This document shows, piece after piece, positions 31,320-41,608 of a DNA stretch of 64,000 nucleotides. The notes under the pieces were generated by a model that did not search any database, was not told the origin of the DNA, and worked only from the letters and a program-made list of their open reading frames with translations. The DNA comes from Thalassobacillus devorans (lineage in GTDB: Bacteria > Bacillota > Bacilli > Bacillales > Halobacillaceae): the NCBI RefSeq assembly GCF_900176565.1, contig NZ_FXEH01000006.1, positions 1,612,001 to 1,676,000 of the forward strand, given 5' to 3'. The position numbers were made by a program, and so were the translations under genes. How positions within the stretch are numbered: the first letter of the stretch is position 1; every line of letters starts with the position of its first letter.

Positions 31320-32873
31320 ATGACCAAGCAAACATTTCTGCAGGGGACCCTGATTTTAATAGCAGCCGGGATGATCACCCGATTTTTAGGTTTTATCAAC
31401 CGTATAGTCGTCGCCAGGGTGATGGGTGAGGAGGGGGTAGGTCTCTATATGATGGCCCTCCCCACTTTGTTCCTTGCGATCACTCTTACGCAGTTCGGTT
31501 TGCCGGTAGCTATTTCTAAGCGTGTAGCTGAGGCGGAAGCTGCTGGTGATCTGAATCGTATTAAACGTATTTTAGTAGTTTCCCTTTCCATCACCGGAAT
31601 TCTCAGCATCCTATTTACGACATTAATGTTTCTCTTGGCTCCCTGGGTCGCCAATCATTTGCTAACAGACTCGAGAACAGTGGTGCCATTACTTGTCATC
31701 AGTCCGATTGTCCCTATCATAGCAATATCATCTGTATTGCGAGGCTATTTTCAAGGCCGTCAGAATATGAAGCCGCAAGCATTTTCCATGGTGATTGAGC
31801 AAGTGGTTCGAATTTTATCGGTAGCTTTCTTAACCAAGCTCCTCCTCCCTTACGGTATCGAATATGCAGCGGCTGGGGCAATGGCTTCTGTAATTTTAGG
31901 TGAATTCGCCTCGTTACTATTTATGTTGCGTATGTTTTCTGTCAAAAAAAGATTCAGAGTACGCCGGCAATTCTTTACTTATTTACAATCCGGCCGGAAA
32001 ACAGTAAACGAATTACTTTCGATTGCTATCCCGACAACTGGGAGCAGATTGATTGGCTCATTTTCTTTTTTTCTCGAACCAATCTTAGTCGCCCAGAGCC
32101 TGGCTCTAGCAGGCCTTCAGACAGCGGCAGCTACGAAACAGTATGGTGAGCTGGCAGGGTATATTCTCCCACTTTTAATGCTGCCAACCTTTATCACTCA
32201 TTCTTTGTCCGTAGCTTTAGTACCATCGATCAGTGAGGCTGGTGCTAAAAATGAAACGAAATTAATTCATTATCGTATTCATCAATCCATCCGGCTTTCT
32301 TTTGCCTCCGGCGGCCTTGCCACAATACTGCTGACAAGTTTTGCTGCTACGATTCTACAGTTAATGTATGGGACGAGCAATGCTGCCTATATGCTGGCAT
32401 TAATGGCTCCCTTCTTTCTTTTGTTGTATATTCAGGCGCCCCTGCAAGCCGCTTTACAGGCATTGGATTTAGCAAAACCCGCTATGTGGAACAGTTTAAT
32501 TGGTGCAGTAGTAAAATTCGGGGTTTTAGTAGGATTAGCGTCTCAGCCCGCTTTTGGAATTCGCGGTGTAGCAATTGCAATTGTCGTAGGAGTATTAGTG
32601 GTAACCTTCCTGCACCTGGGTGCACTCATGCAAGCTATTAATTTCAAAATACCTTTCCTTGATTTGACAAAAATGGTTATACTAATAAGTGTTACCTGGG
32701 TGATTGGCTCTCAGTTGAAATCTTTTTTAACCTATACTGTTGGAGAACTATCTCAGTTCATCATTATCTGTTGTACCTTAACCATCTTATATATCTTCCT
32801 GTTATTCGTCCTGCGTTTCATAACAAAGGATGAACTGAAACAGCTCCCTTACCTGAATAAACTGATCAAATAA
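31320..32873 (+). CDS. spoVB: Stage V sporulation protein B
   Basis: Polysaccharide/lipid-II flippase-like protein of the MOP superfamily, needed for spore cortex synthesis. 517 residues with about 14 membrane segments. N-terminal signature RFLGFINRIVVARVMG and GVGLYMMALPTLFLAITL is typical of SpoVB. I start at ATG 31320 (MTKQTFLQGTL); 14 upstream codons in the same frame lack an RBS. Divergent from comN; followed by a terminator. Confidence 0.94.
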   Translation: MTKQTFLQGTLILIAAGMITRFLGFINRIVVARVMGEEGVGLYMMALPTLFLAITLTQFGLPVAISKRVAEAEAAGDLNRIKRILVVSLSITGILSILFTTLMFLLAPWVANHLLTDSRTVVPLLVISPIVPIIAISSVLRGYFQGRQNMKPQAFSMVIEQVVRILSVAFLTKLLLPYGIEYAAAGAMASVILGEFASLLFMLRMFSVKKRFRVRRQFFTYLQSGRKTVNELLSIAIPTTGSRLIGSFSFFLEPILVAQSLALAGLQTAAATKQYGELAGYILPLLMLPTFITHSLSVALVPSISEAGAKNETKLIHYRIHQSIRLSFASGGLATILLTSFAATILQLMYGTSNAAYMLALMAPFFLLLYIQAPLQAALQALDLAKPAMWNSLIGAVVKFGVLVGLASQPAFGIRGVAIAIVVGVLVVTFLHLGALMQAINFKIPFLDLTKMVILISVTWVIGSQLKSFLTYTVGELSQFIIICCTLTILYIFLLFVLRFITKDELKQLPYLNKLIK

Positions 32874-32880
32874 CTGACAA

Positions 32881-32912
32881 GCCCCCTCTAACGGCAAGAA
32901 GGGGCTTTTTTA
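32881..32912 (+). terminator. Terminator of spoVB
   Basis: Stem GCCCC/GGGGC with partly paired TCTAACGGCAAGA between, then TTTTTTATTT. Short stem but a good T-run. Confidence 0.75.
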
Positions 32913-32931
32913 TTTGCAGTCTTCATATTTG

Positions 32932-33597
32932 TTATTCATACTCATTCTTTTCGTCGATGAATAATTCTCCTTGCTCGTCGATTGAACATATAGATATGGA
33001 TTCTTCTGATTCATATCCTCTCTTCTTCAGTTCATTTATGAGCCAGCTCTTATTCTTTTTCACTCGCTTCAAGGAATCATATTGGAACTTGCCATCAGCA
33101 ATCAATACAGCAGAGTATCCAGTTGTATGCTCTGGAGAATTTTCATCTTTTTGTAATACGGACAGCTTACCATTTGGTTCGAGTATCGCATACTCTACAT
33201 CCTGGATACTATAAATTTCTTTCTCCCTAAGCTGAACAAGTAAATCATTGAAATTATAGCGTTGCTTTTTCATTTCATGTTCATCCACTTTACCATGCTT
33301 AATTATAATACAAGGAGTCCCATCAAACCATTCACGAAATCTCTGGCTTTTTAAAGATATGAAAGCGGTCAACCGCTGGATAGCTAATAGTACAGCCATA
33401 GGGAGAATAGCGTGGTACAAAGATTTATCGGGCTCTTCAATCGAGAAGACGGCTATTTCTGCCAGCATGACAAATACTACTAGATCCAATACGCTCAATT
33501 CACCAATTTCCCTCTTTCCCATCAGCCTGAGAATGACTAAAATCAGCAAATAAGTAAGCAGCGTGCGAAATAATATCGTCCCTATTTGTATATCCAC
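32932..33597 (-). CDS. yrbG: DUF421 membrane protein YrbG (YetF family)
   Basis: 221 residues: three N-terminal membrane segments (about 5-25, 35-52, 60-80) and a soluble C-terminal DUF421/YetF domain. Motifs: ILRLMGKREIGELSVLDLV, CIIIKHGKVDEHEMKK, and NFNDLLVQLREKEIYSI. In B. subtilis yrbG lies beside spoVB. Some YetF proteins have been described with spore and germination phenotypes, but no reaction is known. Confidence 0.86.
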   Translation of the reverse strand: MDIQIGTILFRTLLTYLLILVILRLMGKREIGELSVLDLVVFVMLAEIAVFSIEEPDKSLYHAILPMAVLLAIQRLTAFISLKSQRFREWFDGTPCIIIKHGKVDEHEMKKQRYNFNDLLVQLREKEIYSIQDVEYAILEPNGKLSVLQKDENSPEHTTGYSAVLIADGKFQYDSLKRVKKNKSWLINELKKRGYESEESISICSIDEQGELFIDEKNEYE

Positions 33598-33787
33598 TTT
33601 TATTCCACCCCTGGCGTCCGTCTAGATGTCACTTGTTACTTTTTCCAAATTAACAGTTTTTATCCTAATAAATATTAAGCTTATAATTATAATCCACTGA
33701 CTCCAATTAAAAGGAAATACATGAAGGTAATAATATCTTTTATGGATTAATGGATTGTTACGCAGATTTCAGATATCAGGTAACAAT

Positions 33788-33817
33788 AAAAAAGCACCTA
33801 AGCCTTTAACTTAGGTG
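33788..33817 (-). terminator. Terminator of the ArsB/NhaD-type transporter gene
   Basis: Stem CACCTAAG/CTTAGGTG (33795-33802, 33810-33817) followed by TTTTTT on the minus strand. Nothing else is recognisable in the 293-base gap to yrbG. Confidence 0.82.
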
Positions 33818-33890
33818 TCAGCAATGCTGTAATGTCCACTCCAAACTTTTTTAGGACGGGGATATTTAATGTTTTTTTGGGTGACAGTTT

Positions 33891-35183
33891 CTACGACAAG
33901 AAGGGAACAAGGAAGCGGAAGTAAACGTATATGGTTGCTACCAACAGGGAGAAAAGCAAAACCGGAATTCCATAGACTAGAAATTTAAGGAACGGAATTT
34001 GATGGTTGGCACTCGCAGCCAGTCCAGCCACTACTACATTGGCAGAAGCTCCAAGCAATGTACCATTTCCTCCAAGACAAGCGCCAAGTGCCAATGACCA
34101 CCAAATCGGGTCGATATTCATCATCCCGTAACCTTGAAGTTCCTGTACCACTGGAATCATAGCTGCTACAAACGGGATATTATCTACGATTCCAGATAGT
34201 AGACCAGCACTCCATAATACAATCAAGGAGGTCATCGGCAAGTCCCCGCCAGATAACCACATCATTCCTCTGGCTATTTCATCAATTACCCCTACTTTCT
34301 CCAGACCTCCAACTAACATGAATAGCCCGATAAAAAAGAACAAAGTGACCCATTCCACTTCCTGAAATATTTTCTCACTGGACGCTTCAGCATCCGTCAA
34401 TAACAACAATAAAACAGCAGCACATACTGCAACCGTCGTTAATTCGACATGGATGATCGGGTGCATTAGAAATCCGACCATTGTCAATCCCATAACAGAC
34501 AGAGATTGATATAACATTGGTGTTTTCTTTAAATAACTGGATGGGTTCAGTTGCATCAGAGCTTTCGCCTTGTCTTTCTCATATTTCAATTGTTTGCGAA
34601 ACAGCATAACCATACCGCCAAGGGTAAACACAAAAATAATTACTACTACTGGCCCAAGGTTGACTAAAAATGAAACGAATGTAAAATGCTTTACCGCCTG
34701 TCCGATCATTATATTCGGCGGATCTCCAATTAACGTTGCCGTCCCGCCAATATTTGCACTAAAAATAGTAGTAAGAAGAAAAGGAAACGCAGGGAGATTC
34801 AGCTGGCTGGTCAAAGTCAACAAGATAGGGACAAATAATAGAACGGTCGTAACATTATCAAGAAAAGCAGAGCCCACTGCGGTTAATATTGCTGTACCAA
34901 TCAAAAGCGGGACCGGTCTGCCTTTCACCATTTGCGCAAAACTGATGGCGACATATTCAAAAACACCTGTCTTTTTTGTAATGGCTACCAGAACCATCAT
35001 AGAGAATAAAAGGGCGATCGTCTCCCAATCGATATAATGAGTAAAAGCATCCTTCCATTCGTATACATTCGTAAGTAGTAGTAATACTCCCCCCGCAATA
35101 GCTACCAGGGCTCTATTTATCTTTTCAGACATAATTAATCCGTAACTGATGATAAAAATTAATATGGCCATCCATGTTAACAT
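33891..35183 (-). CDS. ArsB/NhaD family ion transporter
   Basis: 430-residue polytopic membrane protein (about 11-12 segments) of the ion transporter superfamily that includes ArsB arsenite pumps and NhaD Na+/H+ antiporters. Signatures: LDNVTTVLLFVPI, NIGGTATLIGDPPNIMIG, and a second inverted half, SGIVDNIPFVAAMIPV and CLGGNGTLLGASANVV. There is no ars regulator or arsenate reductase nearby, so arsenite is not indicated; sodium/proton exchange or another anion is equally possible. It is not part of the usual B. subtilis order at this site, so probably a lineage-specific addition. Confidence 0.82.
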   Translation of the reverse strand: MLTWMAILIFIISYGLIMSEKINRALVAIAGGVLLLLTNVYEWKDAFTHYIDWETIALLFSMMVLVAITKKTGVFEYVAISFAQMVKGRPVPLLIGTAILTAVGSAFLDNVTTVLLFVPILLTLTSQLNLPAFPFLLTTIFSANIGGTATLIGDPPNIMIGQAVKHFTFVSFLVNLGPVVVIIFVFTLGGMVMLFRKQLKYEKDKAKALMQLNPSSYLKKTPMLYQSLSVMGLTMVGFLMHPIIHVELTTVAVCAAVLLLLLTDAEASSEKIFQEVEWVTLFFFIGLFMLVGGLEKVGVIDEIARGMMWLSGGDLPMTSLIVLWSAGLLSGIVDNIPFVAAMIPVVQELQGYGMMNIDPIWWSLALGACLGGNGTLLGASANVVVAGLAASANHQIPFLKFLVYGIPVLLFSLLVATIYVYFRFLVPFLS

Positions 35184-35303
35184 AACCTGTCCCCTTTTCA
35201 GCCTTTTCTATGATGTCTATTCATAAGCGGCTAAAAATATATACTTCTATTTATAATTTTAAAGTCATATAGTGTAGGGACAAAGCAGACAAGGAGGGAG
35301 ACA

Positions 35304-35696
35304 ATGAAGAAAGAAGTTTGGACAGCTTTGGGATATGGTTTGGCCATTATCCTGATTCTTATGTTGACTAGCAGTTTCATATTGGCATTATTATTGCGGT
35401 TTACCACCATTGATACGAATCTCATAAACTTATTCACCATGATTTTGGCCATGCTCATTCTGTTTACCGGCGGAGCAACAGCAGGACATCGGGGGCAGGA
35501 AAAAGGCTGGATGTATGGACTGATAACGGGCGGGGCCTTTTTGTTATTCATAATCCTTTATCAATATCTCGGCCTTCAACAGGGGGTACAATTAAGTCAG
35601 GTGCCTTATCTTGCGGGAATGGTGGGCTCAGCGTTAATCGGAGGAATGTTAGGAGTTAATATCCGCTCCAACAGAGCTGCAGGAAATAAAAAATGA
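35304..35696 (+). CDS. yrzE: TIGR04086 family membrane protein (YrzE-like)
   Basis: 130-residue protein with four hydrophobic segments (about 7-30, 38-57, 64-85, 98-118) and the glycine-rich GGATAGHRGQEKGWMYGL and GMVGSALIGGMLGVN. The family is restricted to Firmicutes, with no known function. AAGGAGG precedes the ATG. It converges on yajC and shares a bidirectional terminator with it. Confidence 0.82.
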   Translation: MKKEVWTALGYGLAIILILMLTSSFILALLLRFTTIDTNLINLFTMILAMLILFTGGATAGHRGQEKGWMYGLITGGAFLLFIILYQYLGLQQGVQLSQVPYLAGMVGSALIGGMLGVNIRSNRAAGNKK

Positions 35697-35726
35697 CTCC
35701 GCGATATAAATCGCCGGAGTCATTTT
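35690..35726. terminator. Bidirectional terminator between yrzE and yajC
   Basis: Stem AATGACTCCG/CGGAGTCATT with A-run before and T-run after, placed between the converging genes. Confidence 0.85.
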
Positions 35727-35727
35727 T

Positions 35728-35997
35728 TTAGTCCTGGTTAAGTACCTCTCGTACAGCTGAACGATCAAAAGTCATCTTTGTTCCATCATTGACAGTCAAT
35801 ACGACGGTCCCTTCATCAAGGGCATGGATGGTCCCATGAAGACCCCCGATAGTAATGATTCTATTTCCTTTTTGTAAATCCGCTTGCATTTGCTGTACTT
35901 TCTTCTGTTTCTTTTGCTGTGGGCGGATTAACAAGAAATAGAAAATAACGAACATAAGGATGATAGGTAATAATCCTAATATTCCTTCCATTTTCAT
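35728..35997 (-). CDS. yajC: Sec translocase subunit YajC
   Basis: Single-span membrane protein that joins SecDF at the translocon. 89 residues; the membrane segment at 5-23 ends in FYFLLIRPQQKKQKK, followed by a small soluble domain with IITIGGLHGTI. RBS AAAGGGGGAATG precedes the start. Cotranscribed with tgt and queA (nine bases after tgt). Confidence 0.93.
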   Translation of the reverse strand: MKMEGILGLLPIILMFVIFYFLLIRPQQKKQKKVQQMQADLQKGNRIITIGGLHGTIHALDEGTVVLTVNDGTKMTFDRSAVREVLNQD

Positions 35998-36006
35998 TCC
36001 CCCTTT

Positions 36007-37149
<1,143 letters not shown>

Positions 37150-37162
37150 TTAAACCCTTTCC

Positions 37163-38188
37163 TTATAAAATCAACATTGCATCACCAAAGCTGAAAAAGC
37201 GATATCGCTCTTCTACAGCCTGCTGGTACGCATGTAAAATGAATTCTCGTCCTGCCAGGGCACTGACAAGCATGATTAATGTGGACTGTGGTAAATGGAA
37301 GTTCGTAATCAAACCATCAATCGCTTTCAGTTCATAAGGTGGATAGATAAAAATATCAGTCCAGCCTGAGGCTTCTGTAAAAGTCCCATGATCCCGCATG
37401 ATTGTTTCTAACGTTCGTGTAGAAGTAGTCCCCACAGAAATGATCCTCCCACCGTTCTCACGGACACGATTCAACTTTTCTGCTGTAGCTTGTGATACTT
37501 GATAAAACTCGGCATGCATATCGTGGTCTTCAATGTTATCTACACTCACTGGTCTGAATGTGCCCAGACCTACATGTAAGGTAATATACGCCAGTTCGAC
37601 ACCAGCCTGTTCAATCTCCTGCAACAGCTCTTTTGTGAAATGCAGTCCCGCTGTCGGTGCTGCGGCAGAACCTTCTTCTTTCGCATATACAGTCTGATAC
37701 CTTTCACTATCAGAAAGCTGCTCCTTGATATAGGGTGGCAATGGCATTTCGCCCAACGCTTCCAGGACTTCAAGAAATATTCCCTCATACTCGAAACGCA
37801 GCTGACGTCCACCATGATCTTCGGTAGCTGTACATTCCGCCGCCAATTTCCCTTCACCAAAAATTATCCTTGTTCCAACCTTGATTTTCTTTGCAGGTTT
37901 TACAAGTACTTCCCATTCATCCGACTCGGTCTGATGAAGCAGAAGAACTTCTACTTTCGCACCTGTATCTTCTTTTACCCCATACAGCCTTGCAGGCAAT
38001 ACTCTAGTATCATTTAAAACCAGGCAGTCTCCTGGCTTTAAAAATTCTTTAATATCCGAGAATCTTCTGTGGTTTATGGTTTTTTCCTTTTTATCCAACA
38101 CCATTAGCCGGGATGAAGATCGATCCAGCAACGGGGTTTGCGCGATCAACTCTTCAGGCAGGTCAAAGTCATATTGCTTGATGTCCAT
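37163..38188 (-). CDS. queA: S-adenosylmethionine:tRNA ribosyltransferase-isomerase QueA
   Basis: Transfers and isomerises the ribosyl moiety of SAM onto preQ1 in tRNA, making epoxyqueuosine, so it acts after the product of the next gene, tgt. 341 residues; hallmarks include [20 protein letters not shown] at 7-26, [24 protein letters not shown], and VGLGTFRPV. 19 bases before tgt. Confidence 0.97.
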   Translation of the reverse strand: MDIKQYDFDLPEELIAQTPLLDRSSSRLMVLDKKEKTINHRRFSDIKEFLKPGDCLVLNDTRVLPARLYGVKEDTGAKVEVLLLHQTESDEWEVLVKPAKKIKVGTRIIFGEGKLAAECTATEDHGGRQLRFEYEGIFLEVLEALGEMPLPPYIKEQLSDSERYQTVYAKEEGSAAAPTAGLHFTKELLQEIEQAGVELAYITLHVGLGTFRPVSVDNIEDHDMHAEFYQVSQATAEKLNRVRENGGRIISVGTTSTRTLETIMRDHGTFTEASGWTDIFIYPPYELKAIDGLITNFHLPQSTLIMLVSALAGREFILHAYQQAVEERYRFFSFGDAMLIL

Positions 38189-38207
38189 AATTATCTCCTA
38201 TCTCTAT

Positions 38208-38408
38208 TCATTTTATTTTACCAAAGAAGTAAAAAATCAATGAAAGTATGATGCTTACCACAATGGATGTAACAATAGGAAAATAAAACGTTACATTTCC
38301 CTTTTTAAAGCTGATATCACCTGGCAGCTTGCCAATAAAGCTCCATAGCAAGCCAATAATGATAAACACAACCCCTATTACAATAAATATTTTTCCGAAT
38401 CCGGTCAA
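38208..38408 (-). CDS. yrzS: DUF2905 small membrane protein
   Basis: 66 residues with two membrane helices (about 5-25 and 44-63) joined by the family motif [20 protein letters not shown]. Function unknown. The start overlaps the ruvB stop by four bases, so it is coupled to ruvB. It lies between ruvB and queA, as in B. subtilis. Confidence 0.85.
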   Translation of the reverse strand: MTGFGKIFIVIGVVFIIIGLLWSFIGKLPGDISFKKGNVTFYFPIVTSIVVSIILSLIFYFFGKIK

Positions 38409-39406
38409 GCTTCAGGCACCTCCCGTTGAAAGTGGAGATAAGCCTTGGGTGTTACTACCCTTCCCCGCGGTGTGCGTTGGATAAAGCCGGTTTGAAGCAA
38501 ATATGGTTCATATACATCTTCTATCGTCTGTGATTCTTCCCCTATGGTAGCGGCGATGGTATCCAAGCCTACTGGACCTCCTTGAAAGCTATCCATAATG
38601 CCTAATAGCAGTTTGTGATCAATATGATCCAGTCCTACCGGGTCTACCTGGAGCATTTCTAATGCTTCTTGCGTTATTTCCAAGTCTATCTCGTCTTTCC
38701 CTTTGACTTGTGCAATATCCCGTACACGCTTCAACAACCGATTGGCGATTCTCGGTGTTCCCCGTGACCTTCTTGCGATTTCTATTGCTGCATCTCGAGT
38801 AATTCCCACCTGAAAAATATCAGCGGTGCGCTCTACGATATCACATAAATCTTTTGTATCGTAATACTCCAGCCGGCTTAGTACTCCAAACCGATCCCGA
38901 AGCGGAGCCGATAACAACCCTGCCCTCGTGGTCGCTCCTACTAATGTAAAAGGTGGGAGATCTAGACGGACGGACCTTGCACTGGGACCATTCCCAATGA
39001 CAATATCGAGACAGAAATCTTCCATAGCCGGATAGAGCACTTCTTCCACAGATCTTGGCAGTCGGTGGATTTCATCGATGAATAGTACATCCCCTGCCTC
39101 CAATGAAGATAAAATAGCTGCTAAATCACCGGCACGCTCGATAGCAGGTCCTGCCGTGGTCCGGAACTGAACCCCCATTTCATTGGCAATAATTGAAGCT
39201 AATGTAGTTTTCCCGAGCCCTGGAGGACCATATAATAAAGCATGATCCAATGGTTCATTTCTCATTTTTGCTGCTTCAATGAAAATTTCCAAATTCCGTT
39301 TTGTTTTCGGCTGGCCAATATACTGACTTAATCGACTAGGCCGCAAACTCAACTCAATGGAAGCATCTTCTTCTTGCAAATCACTGGATATCATCCGTTC
39401 TTCCAA
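38405..39406 (-). CDS. ruvB: Holliday junction branch migration helicase RuvB
   Basis: Hexameric AAA+ motor of branch migration. 333 residues; Walker [15 protein letters not shown] near 58-70, Walker [10 protein letters not shown] near 110, sensor [18 protein letters not shown] near 160, C-terminal winged helix with [14 protein letters not shown] and [12 protein letters not shown]. 18 bases after ruvA. Confidence 0.98.
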   Translation of the reverse strand: MEERMISSDLQEEDASIELSLRPSRLSQYIGQPKTKRNLEIFIEAAKMRNEPLDHALLYGPPGLGKTTLASIIANEMGVQFRTTAGPAIERAGDLAAILSSLEAGDVLFIDEIHRLPRSVEEVLYPAMEDFCLDIVIGNGPSARSVRLDLPPFTLVGATTRAGLLSAPLRDRFGVLSRLEYYDTKDLCDIVERTADIFQVGITRDAAIEIARRSRGTPRIANRLLKRVRDIAQVKGKDEIDLEITQEALEMLQVDPVGLDHIDHKLLLGIMDSFQGGPVGLDTIAATIGEESQTIEDVYEPYLLQTGFIQRTPRGRVVTPKAYLHFQREVPEA

Positions 39407-39424
39407 ACCAATTCACCTCCGCGC

Positions 39425-40042
39425 TCAATTTTTCATCATTAATTGTAATCCATGGCGTACATAATCATCTACGTTAGCATGATCACTGTTCGCCAGCTTC
39501 GGACGAAGTGCTTTCAGCTCACGTTCTGAATATCCCAGCGCTTTCATTGCTTCCAGAGCTTCCTCAACCGCCTGGCTGCGCTCCTGTGAAGTATGGTCTT
39601 TCGTATAAAAGATCGACGTTTCGTTATCTTCATCGGGAAGCCATGCCACCAGTTTCCCTTTCAGGTCAAGTATCATTTGCCGTGCTGTTTTCTTGCCGAC
39701 TCCTGGAAAACGGGTCAGAAACTTTTCATCTTCCTGTTCAATTGCGGTTACAAAATCACGCACACTGGTAGAAGCAAGTACAGCCAGCGCTCCTTTTGGC
39801 CCAATTCCCGATACATTCAACAATTTAGAGAAAAGTGCTTTATCCTCCCTTTTTTTAAATCCATATAAAGTCTGCAAGTCTTCTCTGACATAATGATAGG
39901 TATGTATTTTGATCTCTTTTTCTAGATATTCTTGAAATGAAAACGGGTTGGCACAAATCAATTCATAGCCAACTCCATTTGCTTCTACTATGACACTCTC
40001 ATCATCTATGACCGTTAATTTTCCCCGAACATATGCTATCAT
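39425..40042 (-). CDS. ruvA: Holliday junction branch migration protein RuvA
   Basis: Binds four-way DNA junctions and recruits RuvB. 205 residues: N-terminal OB fold (MIAYVRGKLTVIDDESVIVE), paired helix-hairpin-helix motifs LLNVSGIGPKGALAVL and RFPGVGKKTARQMI (about 75-125), a flexible linker, and a RuvB-binding C-terminal domain with ALKALGYSERELK-type sequence. Forms an operon with ruvB. Confidence 0.97.
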   Translation of the reverse strand: MIAYVRGKLTVIDDESVIVEANGVGYELICANPFSFQEYLEKEIKIHTYHYVREDLQTLYGFKKREDKALFSKLLNVSGIGPKGALAVLASTSVRDFVTAIEQEDEKFLTRFPGVGKKTARQMILDLKGKLVAWLPDEDNETSIFYTKDHTSQERSQAVEEALEAMKALGYSERELKALRPKLANSDHANVDDYVRHGLQLMMKN

Positions 40043-40120
40043 GTTTATTTTCCCTTCTCACAATCAAATTTCTCCACTTATTGTAACATACAAGCACATG
40101 TTCGCCTATCCTCACCCTTA

Positions 40121-40155
40121 AAAGAAAAGCCCTCCATCTGAACGATTGGAGAGCG
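40121..40155 (-). terminator. Hairpin after bofC
   Basis: Minus strand CTCTCCAATCG/ATGGAGGGC-type stem followed by TTTTCTTTT, starting just after the bofC stop. The stem includes a G-T pair. Confidence 0.65.
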
Positions 40156-40161
40156 TAAATG

Positions 40162-40722
40162 TTAATGTTTATCAATAGGATCTCGATCAGCATATGTTTC
40201 GATAACTTTGTTAAAGTGGTTTTTATCTTGAATCTTTATTCCCTGCTCCAATTCTTTCCTTCGACTGCTTTCCAAAGTATCCACTGGAATAGGAAAAAAT
40301 GATTCTATCACTTTTCCTTCTGTAGGCTTTCCAAGGAAAATCGTTAACTGATCATTTAAATCAATACCAAAATAACCATTTGCTTTTACTTCCGGAGAAA
40401 GGTCGTCTATTTGCTTATAAAACTCTACAAAACCTTCTCCCTGGTTCATTAGTGTCCAACCATCATAATTAGCCCAAAAGTCTTCCATCGCCCAAATGGT
40501 TTCTATTTTTTCTTCTACCTCTGTAACTCCATCAAGATATTGCTTTTCCATGGTCACTTTTACTTCTAATGGTTGACTTGCCACCAAGGATACAGGCTCC
40601 TCCAGGGAACTTTTTTTTGCTTCATCTTCCTCCCCGCTCGAAGGCCGATCATCCAATACTGCAATAAAAAATAAGAGTATCAATAAACTAATCGTGAGCG
40701 ATTTCCATATTGTCGTTTTCAT
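40162..40722 (-). CDS. bofC: Forespore intercompartmental signalling protein BofC
   Basis: Forespore protein secreted into the intermembrane space that restrains the SpoIVB protease and so the sigmaK checkpoint. 186 residues from ATG 40722 (MKTTIWKSLT), chosen because AAGGGGGGATTC precedes it; 24 upstream codons are in frame but without RBS. N-terminal membrane/signal segment at 6-22, then an acidic linker, a BofC N-domain, and IWAMEDFWANYDGW and GYFGIDLNDQLTIFLG in the C-domain. It is the last core gene before the integrated element. Confidence 0.9.
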   Translation of the reverse strand: MKTTIWKSLTISLLILLFFIAVLDDRPSSGEEDEAKKSSLEEPVSLVASQPLEVKVTMEKQYLDGVTEVEEKIETIWAMEDFWANYDGWTLMNQGEGFVEFYKQIDDLSPEVKANGYFGIDLNDQLTIFLGKPTEGKVIESFFPIPVDTLESSRRKELEQGIKIQDKNHFNKVIETYADRDPIDKH

Positions 40723-40814
40723 CGAATCCCCCCTTAGAAAAACTTGGCCGTATGAATATGATGAGGAAAGCCTCAGTTTTTTATCCTCTTTCATACGAAA
40801 CCTTGTTAAAGGAT

Positions 40815-40863
40815 ATAAAAAATAGCTCCTATTTCCAGTTTGCCCAGAAATAGAAGCTATTAT
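40815..40863 (-). terminator. Intact yebC terminator left at the left end of the element
   Basis: Minus strand AATAGCTTCTATTTC / GAAATAGGAGCTATT (40849-40863 with 40822-40836) followed by TTTTTTATAT. It is the native terminator of yebC, now separated from the working gene by the 23-kb insertion. Confidence 0.85.
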
Positions 40864-40943
40864 AATCAGGGATTATTTCAAGTTAGTTTTTCTAATACCT
40901 CTTCATCCGCTTCAAGGTTATGATAGATATCCTGCACATCATC
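40829..40943. repeat. Left attachment-site repeat (3' end of yebC)
   Basis: Identical to 63886-63991 over 106 bases, then one mismatch (C at 40935, T at 63992), then eight matching bases to the window end. It covers the last 21 codons of yebC plus most of its terminator. Direct repeats at both ends of an element with an adjacent integrase mark the attachment sites. Confidence 0.93.
40878..40943 (-). pseudogene. yebC: yebC 3'-end remnant
   Basis: Codes for the YebC C-terminus DDVQDIYHNLEADEEVLEKL plus Thr and stop, in the same words as the right end of the window. Upstream of 40943 the reading has no YebC similarity beyond a possible NN. It is the duplicated, non-functional half produced by site-specific integration. 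Confidence 0.88.
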
Positions 40944-40991
40944 ATTGTTAAAAATTAAAACCTTGTGACACCAATGTCTGTTGATTAATTC

Positions 40992-41007
40992 CTCTTGAAT
41001 AAATTGT
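40992..41007 (+). repeat. Left subterminal 16-base sequence (possible integrase arm site)
   Basis: CTCTTGAATAAATTGT here recurs on the opposite strand at 63808-63823, about 50 bases inside the left repeat and 62 inside the right one. Nearby, ACATATATCATAA (41009-41021) recurs with one change at 63859-63871 on the same strand. Such paired subterminal sites fit integrase or excisionase arm binding. Confidence 0.6.
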
Positions 41008-41095
41008 TACATATATCATAAGAGGACTATGAACATAAATCAACAGTCATTATAGGTATGTCGTAACGATTATCAATTGCTTCCTTATAATAAGG

Positions 41096-41364
41096 AAAAA
41101 AGAAAACCCACTCCTAATAAAAGGAATGGGTAATGCCTAGGTCTCTTCGCTTTGGGACAAAGGCAAAACCTACAGACGCCTCATAGAAATATGTTCATTA
41201 TCGCCCAAAGTATTTCTATGATTACGAAAGGAAATCTAACTCGAATACGAATATCAACTTCCATCGGGACAAATTCACCTCATGAAGGAGGCAGTACTTA
41301 GAACTACTATGCCCCTAGACAGGACATTTCGTTCCAGACCTACTTCGCCACTTCCCTGCAGGTT
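41096..41364 (-). ncRNA. Unassigned structured RNA of about 270 nt
   Basis: The minus strand has an extended -10 promoter TGGTATAAT (41371-41379), giving a start near 41364, and an intrinsic terminator CCCATTCC/GGAGTGGG with T-run at 41096-41130. Between them there is no useful reading frame but much pairing: outer stem TAGGTCT/AGACCTA (41336-41342 with 41138-41144), a perfect 10-bp hairpin CATAGAAATA/TATTTCTATG (41182-41191 with 41211-41220), and short hairpins CCTC-GAGG and GGGGCA-TGCCTCC. It does not match my recollection of 6S, tmRNA, SRP, RNase P or T-box RNAs. It is separated from the upstream gene by that gene's own terminator, so it is an independent unit. Confidence 0.72.
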
Positions 41365-41444
41365 ATCCATATTATACCATTAACTTTTTATGTAAGCACA
41401 AAATTTTGAGAATTAATATTCAACGACTATATATTTATGTAAAA

Positions 41445-41484
41445 GAGCAACCAGCGAATTTTATTCTTTGAACGCTGATTGCTC
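41445..41484 (-). terminator. Terminator of the membrane/coiled-coil gene
   Basis: 12-bp stem GAGCAATCAGCG/CGCTGGTTGCTC on the minus strand (one G-T pair), followed by TTTTAC. With the RNA gene and attachment repeat this accounts for the 886-base stretch between bofC and the first island protein gene; the rest is AT-rich with no visible feature. Confidence 0.75.
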
Positions 41485-41608
41485 AATCTTATAAGGAGGT
41501 AAATACATAAATGAAATTAAGTTTTCTGACCTTCTTTTATTTATTATTTACAATATTATTATATTGAATAAGCCCTGCTGGTAAGGAGCAAACATTAAAT
41601 TAATAAAA

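Noticed and set aside
33891..35183. Arsenite efflux pump ArsB
   Set aside because: The fold family fits, but no arsR, arsC or arsA is nearby; a broader ArsB/NhaD call is all that is supported.
35231..35551. 106-codon minus-strand frame opposite yrzE
   Set aside because: yrzE on the plus strand has an RBS, a membrane-protein pattern and the expected position; the opposite frame is rich in basic residues with no family.
40829..40943. tRNA gene as the attachment site
   Set aside because: The repeat encodes a YebC C-terminus and terminator; no cloverleaf is present.
41096..41364. Structured RNA as 6S, tmRNA, RNase P RNA or SRP RNA
   Set aside because: Compared by eye with the conserved blocks of each; none fits. 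A clear 6S RNA is already present at 16.9-17.1 kb.
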